Shown: one piece after another, positions 10,543-21,468 of the stretch | Numbering within the stretch: position 1 is the first letter of the stretch | Layout of the letters: each line of letters starts with the position of its first letter | Assembly: GCA_029204225.1 (NCBI GenBank) | Contig: CM055101.1 | Span: forward strand, 63,638,671-63,702,670 | Source of the DNA: Diphasiastrum complanatum | Taxonomy: Eukaryota > Streptophyta > Lycopodiopsida > Lycopodiales > Lycopodiaceae | Direction: 5' to 3' | DNA: 64,000 nt | Made by a program: the position numbers and the translations under genes | Notes under the pieces: generated by a model | Told to the model about the DNA's origin: nothing | Database searches by the model: none | Seen by the model: only the letters and a program-made list of their open reading frames with translations

Positions 10543-12483
10543 ATGGATAATTCTCCAGGTTCAACAAGCAGCCCAGTAGCTCGAATTGAAGCTAAACCAT
10601 CAACTCCTTTTTCTGCTGGTGAGTTGATAAAGATTGCTTGATATAAAATCACCCTCGCAGATGCTGAAAAATAGAGATTTATTTGTGATGCAATTGCTTG
10701 AATTGACATCAGTAGGGATTAGAATAGAAATCGGGAAAAAAATGCTAGCTATACATCGTTCAACACTATATAGAGCATTGTGATACTAGGGGTTTTAAAT
10801 TTGATTCGGAAATGGCATTAGAGGGCCTGGATGATATCTTCTTGCTAGTGGTTTTCATGACATCCAAAGAGTAAATGTGAGAAGGTACTTCTTCGGACTT
10901 GTAATTGCTATGAACTTAACTGACATTGCCCTTGTAATATGCTTTAGAGTAAGAGATTATCAAAGATTTATCAACAAAAAAGTTTTGACTCGGAAGGCTT
11001 GATTATGTCGATATTGGTTGTTCGCCGTTTTTCCAAGCACTAGGGTGGTCGTCAATGTTCCATTTGCTATTAAACTACATGAAGATGTTGTATTTGTCAT
11101 TGATAGCTTTGTAGATTTTTTCTGTGGCTATTCTGTTTGTGGTTATGAAAAGAATTTGGGAAAGAATGCTAACTATTTCTGTTTATGGCTTTGAAGAAAA
11201 ACTGGGAAGCATTGCTCTAACTAGAAATTCGGAAAACAATGCTGACGATTTCTGTTTATGGCATTGAATTGCAAGCAGGGAAATTGCATCGCGGGGGAAA
11301 CAGCATTGCATCCAAAAGGAAGGGTGAGAGAAAGGCACTTGCAGATAGGACGAACGACTCTCCCATTTTTGGGCTTGTTCCTGGCTATGCCATTCCCAGT
11401 GCCAGAAGATCGCCCTACTTCCATGATTCCAATTTTAGTAGCTTAAAGTCATCCATTTCCTCATCAGAAGATCCTTCAATAGGTGAAGATCTTCTTCGCT
11501 CTCAGGTGAAGTCCCTTCTTCAAAAAGTGGATCATGAGGGATCCAGATTCCCTGTTCTCAGGACTCTCTCACAGCTGAATGGCTTTCTCTCATCGCCTGG
11601 CCGAAAGGCCTCCTCCGCTTGTGATCCAGTTGGATTGCCTGCAACACCTACATTGCTATTTGGAAAAAAGTCTAGACTAGCAAACACGATCAGCCGTTTC
11701 CAGGGATGCTCTGTTTCTGAAGTAGAGAGCCAGCAAGTGCATGTATACGTTGATCTGGGCCTCCACTCGCCAGATGAAAGCTTAGCCTCAGATGTCGAAT
11801 CAAAAGCGGAGCTGGTTTCGGATTGCATACGTTCTAACGAGGCACGCAAATCTGAGAGCAAGACTCCTATTGTGCTTAGTCACGATGATGAAACCTCCAA
11901 TACTGCAAAGGGCATTACAAGAATATTGCACTTCGATTCTCCAGAAAAACCCTCAGCAGACAATTCTGCCTGTAGATCTAGTTTTGATGTGCATGAATCG
12001 GGTTCTAAATTTGAACAAAGCAATCCATTTCAACTAAACATAAACAGCAAGTCAGGGTGCTCCATGTGTTCTTCGACTAAAGGAGAGCTCTCGGTGGAGC
12101 AGATTGATGAGCTAGTTATGGCTAGAAAGCAACACGTTTCATCATCATCCGGAAATAGAATAATGTTCTACAACTGTCAACAATTTGTTGAGAATAGACA
12201 TGGATCAACTGTTGATCTAGACTGTCAGGAAATCTATGAGACTGTAGATGACGACTGCAACACCAATGTTGCCCAACACCAATGCAAAGATTTGAGCAGA
12301 ATACCAGGACATGAAGACATTCAATCTACCCTAATTATCAAGAACAGAGATCAAGGCACAGAAAACACCCAGAAATGTTTCCAAGCAGAGCTCCACCAAG
12401 AGAACGGCACATGCAATCATGATATGCCGACATCAACTACTAAGACCAGAAAGAAAACATCTTCTTCTCGGCTGAGAGCCTAG
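10543..12483 (+). CDS. unknown 426-residue protein with an N-terminal destruction box
   Basis: Exon 1 is 10543-10618 and exon 2 is 11279-12483. The 660-bp intron begins GTGAGT and ends GCAAGCAG, and the phase-1 junction rebuilds a Gly codon. The product is Ser-rich and apparently disordered, with no membrane segment or signal peptide. Residues 43-51 read RKALADRTN, an exact RxxLxxxxN destruction box as used by APC/C substrates such as B-type cyclins and securins. Other blocks: IPSARRSPYF (about residue 75), LLRSQVKSLLQKV (about 108) and a basic tail KTRKKTSSSRLRA. I do not recognise the family. Candidates by architecture are cell-cycle or meiotic regulators of the PATRONUS/securin kind, but this rests on one short motif. 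A further exon before 10543 cannot be excluded, since the frame is open upstream to 10429. Confidence 0.6.
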
Positions 12484-15400
12484 CTCACAGTAATCTCAAG
12501 CTCATTCAACAGTACCGTGTTTCAATCTTGAGGAACCTCGAGCTTTTTTATGCTCGTTTCAATGCTATCCCATCCCAATCTCGATCCATTTTGTTTGAGA
12601 GCAATAGTGCTCAATTCCCGTTCATTTTCATATACAATAATCACTCGATCACATGTCGAAAGTGATGTAATTTTCTGATAGATTTGGTGTAAGATTTGCT
12701 AGAGCAGCAGTAACATGCATGCTCTTTACTTTTTTTGTGGATTTTATGAAATCTGATTCCTCAGTGAATTGCTTTCAAGAGTGTTGGCCATAATAAACTA
12801 AAAAAGTTTTTCCTTTCTGCCCGCTTATTTTGAATGGCTGGCTTATTGGACTGATTTAGAGTTTAGTTTTACTTTGTGGTTCATATTTCCAGAAAAGCTT
12901 ATTCAAGTATTTATTCTTATCAACTAACTTCTTAGAAGCATCAGATTTTTTTTTTATCATAGGTGATGGAGCAGATGATTTCAGTCAGATTTATGCAAAC
13001 TGCACAAATTCTGCTTGGTTCATTTTCTGGAGGAGAAGTTTGGATGGTTTATGAAAGGTTGGATCCATGGATTACCTCCCGAAGTAAATCTTTGGATGAA
13101 GTTGCAAAAGAAGCTCACTGGATTACAATAGTATGCTGCTGTAGTAGACCTTTGTTCTTTCCAATCAGGGGGGAAGGAAATGCACTTTTAGCTCAAAAAA
13201 AGCAGCCAAGGCCTAGTAAATTTGGTCACCATGAAAATCAAGAATAGAAACCTAGGAAGCAAATTATGCATGCAAAACCAAAATAAAAAAAACAGATCAT
13301 GGTTGCCACCCAGCAAGCCTAGCTTATAGTGGAAGTTACTTTACGTCCTAGGTAGGAGAAGGGGACAAAATCAACCTCATGAATTGATATCATTGTTAGA
13401 TTCTTGATCACTAAAACATTGACAAGTGTGATTAGGCAACCAAGAAAGTTGGTGCACCCACACAATGTGCTCACCTACATAGCTCTATCTATGTCAACTT
13501 AGTATGAGATTTTTGATGGGTTTCTGCTTGGTGAAGAGATCGATGTATTCTCAAAGTGATGGTTAGTAACATGCAGCTTTAGGTAAAACATTTAGATGTA
13601 ATCGGTCTCACCCTTATGCGGCATATGATTTGGTTATGCCCAATATGACACTTATTTAGAAATGTGATGTGATATTCGTGTATTCATGTGTTGTTAGCTC
13701 AATGCATTAATAATATACAGTACTAGCTACTTCCGATTGTTGTGCCACAAATTCTCTCTATTGTTTCAATGATGCGTTTACTTGTATGTAGTTTATTCAA
13801 ATTTCAGGACAAGGACCCATGTGGGAATGCCCTACAAGTTCATCAAGGAAAAGCTCCAACTCGAATTCATCGATATTGGATCATTAATATAAAGAGCAGG
13901 CAAATGATTGTTGGATCGATCATCATAGGTGATTCAACAGTTTTTTAGTTGCTCAAGCTAGACGATGGAGGAAGGGTCTAATCAGGATTAAGATATAGCT
14001 TAGTGCTTTTGTGGCAAACACAATGTGAATATTGAAAGAAGACGACTAATTTAAATGATTTGGAGATGGCATCCGGTTTTCGGCCCCTCAAACTCAACTT
14101 TATGGTGAGTGGAAGGAAGGTTTAGAAGAGGGGCAATGAATGAGGCCATGAGGAAAATTGTTTTCTCGCAACCAAACTTTGTTTCTTAAAACTATTTGGA
14201 AATTCAGAAAATGTAACACCACTTCAAATATAAGCAAAGATGTTTGCAAGGTGGGATTGGTTTGGTCCTCTTTTGATTTGAACGCTCATTCCATTGCCTC
14301 TCTGCCTTTTCAATCTTTAATTATTAGTAAGGCCTCATGCAATAATTTGCAAATTTTATTGCACAATCTCAAGATGTTCTTTGTTTCACTTAGAAAAAAT
14401 TCAAATCCATAGAGCTACTAGTATACTATGGAATTTATCCTTACATTGTAGTTATGGAGGTTCATATATCAATTTGCCATACAAAAAAGAACACATATTG
14501 ACCAAGATAAAGTGTAACTATTTAGTCTACATTTTCAAAACCTTCTTTAGTAATGATAAATTCTTTCAAATTTCCTCGCATGCACCTTTTGGTCTACTGA
14601 TAAGTACTTGGTTTTGCAAAACACCTTTTACGTCAACTATTTACAGATGTACTTGCTCACTAAAAGAAACCAATATGTGGCAACGAAATTTACTACCCTC
14701 AATACTGTAGTCCACCAAAGACGTACCCACATTGATAAATCGTGATATCAGAATGATTTTTATAGCTCATTAGGTTACCACACTAAGTACAGATATTGAT
14801 GAGATACTATAACTCGACGAAGTGGAAAAGATAGAACTTCGTCTATGTGAACAATATTTGTAATAGAATCGAAACAATGCTATATGACAAATCGAACACG
14901 AAGCAAGAACATCAATGAGATTTCATTGAACTTTGTGAGGAATCGACTTAGGACTTCGTCCGTCGGGGCCCACAATTAAACACATGCCTCATGTGTATAG
15001 TATTTGAGTTTCAAGGAAAGAGGAGCATTTTTTGCAAATCCCTAATGTTGGCTACTTCTTATTGGAAGAGTGTTGATCCTATCCTTACATACTATTGTAT
15101 GTTGTGTTCTCTTGCTATTAACAAAGACTTTCTAATTGTTGGACATGATTTAGGGTTGCTAGGCACATTAAATAGACACATTTTGTGAGCTGAAAATAGG
15201 GTAAATCGCACCTAAAGCCCACGTTTTTTCATTTTCCATGTCGTGATTTTCTATGGTATGTTTTTGACATACTTCATCAAGCTGTGACTTGATCCACCTA
15301 ATAATATATTACATATTGTGGAAGGTATGCAAAATAAGGCCATTGAGGTTACTTTTTGATGTCTTTTGCTAACCAGCATAGTCCCAGGACACTACAACTT

Positions 15401-15900
15401 TAAAATAATGTCATATCATTTAGTTGGACCACAATGATCAAACTTTAAAGACTATGAAGAGTGTACACAATTTGTTGTCCAAAGTATATATTTATAGGGT
15501 TTGTACTAACTATTACTTTCTCTTATACTAGAGTCTATGATAGAGCTGTCTATGTGTTTACATTGTGAGTTAAAAACTTCTCGTTCTACTTAGTACTCAC
15601 TACATCTGATTGGAATATTCATGGAACATGGATTATTAGAGCAACAATTCAGCCAAACTTCTACGGTATGAAAACTAATAAAACATTTTCTTATGAATAA
15701 AAATTGTATGGGAATGTAAATTGTACAACAACAATAGGAATTGATCTGTGTGTGTAGATGATGATGTGACATATGTCCGTATGATACGAATAAGATGGAT
15801 TTACAACTCTTAGACTAACCGTATTGATATTCTCTTAAAACTGATCACTCTTTTCTATATTAAAGATCAACATGCTAATATGTATGTTGAGCCTCTTTTG
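12484..15900. other. 3' flank of the 426-residue gene and intergenic DNA; no gene recognised
   Basis: 12484-12800 probably holds the 3' untranslated region (TATGAAATCTG and AATAAACTAAAA motifs near 12745-12800). An open frame at 12963-13247 follows a pyrimidine run but matches nothing I know. From 13250 to 15900 the sequence is AT-rich with only short frames, probably decayed retroelement DNA continuous with the copia remnant at 15946. Confidence 0.4.
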
Positions 15901-15945
15901 ATATTAGTCATATAAAATAAACCCTAATTCGAATGCATCATTATA

Positions 15946-16560
15946 ATGTCGTATACTTCAGAATTCCTACATATAGTAGTTGGTTCCTTGATTTATTTGA
16001 CTATTACAAGACTAGACATCAGATATGGGGTTGGTGTGATCGGTCAATTTATGGCCACCCACATTGTCAGGTATCTCAGGTACACATTCAATTACGACTT
16101 TGAGTATGTTTCCTATGATAATCTTGTACCTCATGGTTACTAGAAAACAATAATATTCATTTCAGGAGAATTCTATTATTTCATGAAAGAGCAAAAATCA
16201 AGTAACTATTGCATTATCTTTGAGATAAATTGAATATAATTCAGTGAAGTTGTGATATATGAATCCATTAGGTTGTTAGAGTTGTACTTATGTCAATGTG
16301 AAGCCACCACCATATCTTATGATAACCAAAGTTGCGTATTAATTGCGAAGAATCCTATATTCCGTGCATGCACTAAGCATATCGTTATCACTTTGCGTAT
16401 GAGAAAATTAACTCTAAGCAAGTAGAGTTGATCTATTAATGTTCTACCAATGATCACGTAGCGATTATTCTCACTAAGCCTTTGGCAAATTCAAAGTTTG
16501 TGTGTTTCGTATCACTGATGAATATTGTAGAAAACAAGCTTATCATTAAAAGGGAGCATT
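15946..16560 (+). pseudogene. Ty1-copia RT end and RNase H, degenerate, with polypurine tract
   Basis: Encodes IVVGSLIYLTITRLDIRY, then a RYLRYTFNYDFEYVSYDN segment and, after frameshifts, YDNQSCVLIAKNPIFRACTK and the decayed DHVA-ILTKPL segment near 16450-16490. The tract AAAAGGGAGCATT at 16549-16561 looks like the polypurine tract, so a 3' LTR remnant probably begins just after it. Everything upstream of RNase H is lost or unrecognisable. Confidence 0.8.
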
Positions 16561-16793
16561 AGAATTATAATGATAAGTTTGACAACTATATAAATGTATA
16601 GAATAATTTCATGTCATACTTCAATTGTCAATGGTTGCAATAATTATCCTTAATCCAATTACTCACACATTGTGTATACCACCATTTTTGCAATAGATGA
16701 ATGCATAGTTGTAAAGATTACTCTTGGTGTGAGTGAGTTGCTCCTTCTCTATGTTGTGTTTTAAATGATTTCTCTAATGCTGCTCCTTCATCG

Positions 16794-17045
16794 ATGAGGT
16801 GAGTGAGTTCTATTACAAGTTTTACCATTGATAAGGTGAGTAGAACTATGAGGTGATAGAGTTATACTAGAAGTTCCACTATTGATGAGGTGAGTGAGTT
16901 CTAGTACAAGTTCCACTACTGATGAGATAGAGTGAGTTCTAGTACAAGTTCCACTACTAATGAGATAGAGTGAGTTCTACTACAAGTTCCACTAATGATG
17001 AGATGAGTGAGTTCTATTACAAGACTACCGATGAGGTGAGGTGAA
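16794..17045. repeat. minisatellite, about 38-44 bp unit, upstream of ARP6
   Basis: Six to seven units of the type GATGAGATAGAGTGAGTTCT followed by AGTACAAGTTCCACTACT. The four right-hand units are the most regular and the left ones are diverged. The array ends about 250 bp before the ARP6 start codon, within the likely promoter region. Confidence 0.85.
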
Positions 17046-17297
17046 CGATTCTTTGGAAGGGGGGAGGTGGGGTCGGGTTGATGATGGATGCATCCTCTGT
17101 AGTTGGAGTTATGAGGACATGGCAATGCAATGGGGGGCGGTCCATAAGTTGGGGGGCTCACAAACCCCCTCCCCTCCCTTTTCCATCTAAAACAGCCTTT
17201 AGTCCGTCTCTTGCTTCTGATGTGGAGAATTATTTGAGGTGAAAGGCAAAGAAGCTAAAAACACAACATATTCCAATACGAGGAGGAGAAAAGAAAA

Positions 17298-18452
17298 ATG
17301 GAACGAAGTGTTGCTGCAGCAGAAGCAGAAGCAGCAGCAACAGCAGCCGCGGCGGTGGGAGTGGAGAAGATCGTGGTGCTGGACAATGGAGCGGGCTTCT
17401 GCAAGGCGGGCTTTGCAGGCCACCAGGATCCAGTGGCGATGGTGCCCAACTGCCTGGGCCGCCCTCGGGGCTCCAAGCGATGGCTGGTGGCGGATCAAGT
17501 GCAGGAGTGCGATGACATCCAGGGTTTGGCCGTGCGACGCCCCATGGACAGAGGCTATCTTATCAGCCCCGAGTTAGAAAAGGAGGTATGGGATCGGATC
17601 TTCAAGGTGCTGTTGAATGTGAAGCCAGCTGATTGTGCTCTGCTTTTGGTGGAGCCGCTTTTCAACTTGCCGTCCATTCAAAAGATCACTGATGAGCTTG
17701 TGTTCGAGGATTTAGGGTTTCATTCATATTATGTGGCCGATGCGCCGTCGCTGGCGCACATATATGAGGCCAATAGGCGGCCTGAGAGCCTCCTTGCACG
17801 CTCTGATTGCAGCCTCATCGTGGACTCTGGATTCTCTTTTACCCATGCGGTTCCTGTGTTTCAGAAGTTCACGATGAACTATGCTGTGAAGAGGTTGAAT
17901 CTTGGGGGAAAAGCTCTGACAAACTATTTGAAGGAGCTGGTGTCATATCGGGCTTGGAACATGATGGATGAGACATATTTGATGGAGGATGTGAAGGAAA
18001 AGCTATGTTTTTGCTCTACTGATGTGCCTTTCGACCTGAACGTTTCCAGGTTTGCATCGAGACGATTCTTCTCTTTTTGGCATTATCTATAAATATCTGC
18101 ATGGGCAGCATTGTCCCTCCTACAGTGCATACTCAAATAACCATTGGTAGAAAAGCATCAAATTGGAGCTTTATACTCATATGCCTTCTCTCATTCTACA
18201 CTTTGTAGCTGTTTCAATTTCAACCATAACTCCAAGGGAGCACTGCCCCGGTTTGGCCCCAGCCCACTAGAACATTGCCACCTGTAAAAATTCAAAAGCC
18301 TTGCTATGCAAACACGTGGCAAGAGAGTTTCCGTGAATAGCGGTTCAAACGTTGAAGCTCGGTTTGAATCCCATGAACGGTGCCGGTTTGAACTGGATTT
18401 CGGTTCAGACCCACATGATGGGAAAAGGCCCGATTCCGGGCCGAAAGGTCAT

Positions 18453-18485
<33 letters not shown>

Positions 18486-18788
18486 GGAGGAGGAGGAGGA
18501 GGAGGGGGGGCGGGGTGAACTTGATTGGAGGACAGGGGTGTGGGAGTGGTGTGACGTGGAATAAAATTTGACATGCATTGAGGAGGGTTTAGGGTTTAGG
18601 AATTATAACTTTTGTGCATTGTGAAATTTTGACATTGTACAAGTATCAATGTACATTGTGAGGGGGTTGGTAGTAAGTAGTTAGAACTTAGTAGCATAAT
18701 TATTGATAGCATTCAAGTGTTAGTAGTTAGTAATTTAGTGGTCAGTAGTAGTTGTTAGAAATTAGAATTTAGAAACCAAGAGAGACAA

Positions 18789-18843
<55 letters not shown>

Positions 18844-21401
18844 CACCATGCTGATGGCTAGGGATCCCTTATGGGAACATGTTACCATTGTTGCAAACTA
18901 TGGCCTATCGGGCACAAAGGGATGGACATGCAAATATATACTGGGAGAGAGAGCTCACTATGCCGAGGGCTAGGGAAGTTACGAATGAAGCCACAATTGA
19001 TCTAGAGCACAACTGGGAGGGATAATAGTGCGCCCTCCAAGAAGGCCCCCACTCTCCAGTAATATGTCCAAATGTCCAAATAATGAATAATAAGGCCCAA
19101 GGCTAACCATAAAGTCTAAGTGTCAATAATGAATAAAAAAGGGCCCAATGCCTGCTTGTGCATAGAGTAAAGTAAATGTAAATGGACGTGGCGAATGTAA
19201 TGAGCCGAGTCCATAACACTCCCTGACACAAAAAGAAACTGGATCAAACAGCAGCAAGCCCTGGTGCATCAACAACTAGAGCAGCATCTGATGTAGATGA
19301 ATCAACAAGTGCAGCAAGAGCACGATCCTTATCCGCAAGTGATGGCGTATGGTAAAAGACATCAATAGGCTCCCATGTGGCCTCCTCAATAGGACGACCA
19401 TCCCACTGGATCAAAAACTGAATCTGCCAGCAGCGTCGACTATGGTGAAGGTGAACCTGGTGAATGGCAGCTGGTAAGAAACGGAACAACTCAGGATCAA
19501 CTATATGTGCAAGGTGCCCCAAGAAAAGATAGCAGCATCAGAAGACCAGCACCAAGGAGTAGAAACATAAGCAGGATGACAGGCACGCTGTAACAGCATG
19601 GAAAAGCAAGCGATATGTTAGGAAACATGGAGATTAAGGAGACTAAAGAGAGAGATCAATATCATCAGCTAAATAACAAATGACACAGATTCCCTACTTA
19701 TAGCCTAAAGGAAGCCCTAAAAAGGAAGCTTCCAGTGACAAGGGCCCAACTGGGAGGGATAATAGTGCGCCCTCCAAGAAGGCCCCCACTCTCCAGTAAT
19801 ATGTCCAAATGTCCAAATAATGAATAATAAGGCCCAAGGCCAACCATAAAGTCTAAGTGTCAATAATGAATAATAAAGGGCCCAAGGCCTGCTTATGCAT
19901 AGAGTAAAGTAAATGTAAATGGACGTGGCGAATGTAATTAGCCGATTCCATAACTAGGGATCCCTTGTGAGAGCATGTTACCATTGATGCAAACTATGGC
20001 ACATTGGGCACAAAGCAATGGACATGCAAATATTGTCACATTACTTAAACAGTTGAGCCTATGTGCATCAAGGCACATCTACTACGGGGGGTATGAGATT
20101 GTTGCTTGCACGCACGCTCCTGACACGATATTTATTCTTGCTATAGCAGACGAGGCTGGCCCTGCGATTGATGATTGCACAATTTGTTTTTTGATTTGTA
20201 TCATCTAAGATTGTAACTATTGAAATTTGAATCAACGTTCAATGTTGAATGTTGAATCATCAAATCATTATTAGTTAATCTACGAATGATGGTATACCTA
20301 TCTCTATTCTATTATCTAATTGATTCCAGTTTGAATATCTGCCTATTATCTACTAGTAATTTATAACTATCTAGAATTTACGATGTAAATTTTAATTTAA
20401 TGAATTATAATTAATCTAGATTCTATGATCTATCTATCAGTGCTTATAGCGGCCGGCCTATTTAATATTTATGATTCTAATATGTATCTATCACAAGAAT
20501 CTAATCTAGTTGAGCTTCTAAATTATACCTAACCTAATTGAATCTAGATTCTAAATTTTATCTATCAAAATTTTAATTCTAAAATCTATGAATCTATGAA
20601 TCTCAGATTTATCAAATTTCAATATTGAGTAATCAATCTAATATTTATCAATCAATTATCATTATTTATCTAATCCATCTAGTATCTATGATTTGTCTAG
20701 ACTCTAATATTTATACAATGTAATATTTATCTGGTATGATGATTGATCTATCTAATAGGCTATAGCTAACTAGTATACGAGGCTTTGACTATTGAGTGTT
20801 GACATGTTTCCATGTTCTTGGATTTTGATTTCTTACTGCCCTCTCTTCTCATGATGAGGTTAGGGCTTCCGATGAGGCAGGGCCTAGTACTCGTATTGCT
20901 GGTATTGGATCCTCCACACCACCTTCAGCCACCATGCCAGAATTGAGGGAGAGAGGCTGACCGGCACACCGCACTTAATAGCTTGTGGGTAGGGATTATT
21001 ATGCTTGGGGGTAGAGTTTATTATGTGCATTGTGTCTAACTCGCTTCCAAAGTGATGGAGGAAGTGGAGACTGCACTTTGATAGTTCTTTAACACTTGCG
21101 ATCTACCAGATGTGGCTGCCGATCGTCCAATGAGCATCTCAAGACGAGAGCGCTTGTTGTTGAGTGGGCTTTGGATGACCAGTAGCTGGCGCCCTCAGGA
21201 GGGCATGGGTCCAGCCAATATGCACTCTAATATACTATGACCATTGCCCTTTTGAATTTTATCTCTTAAGTTTGAAGTTTGCTTCTAAGTTCTAACTTTT
21301 AAGTAGTGACGAGAAGTAATCACTAAGCAATATAATTTTCCAACTTTGAAGTTTGCATACCAGAATTCGGTTCTAATATATATATATATATATATTAGAA
21401 C

Positions 21402-21468
<67 letters not shown>

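Noticed and set aside
12963-13247. 94-codon plus-strand frame after a pyrimidine tract and AG
   Set aside because: Considered as a further exon of the 426-residue gene, but exon 2 already ends in a stop and the peptide shows no family resemblance.
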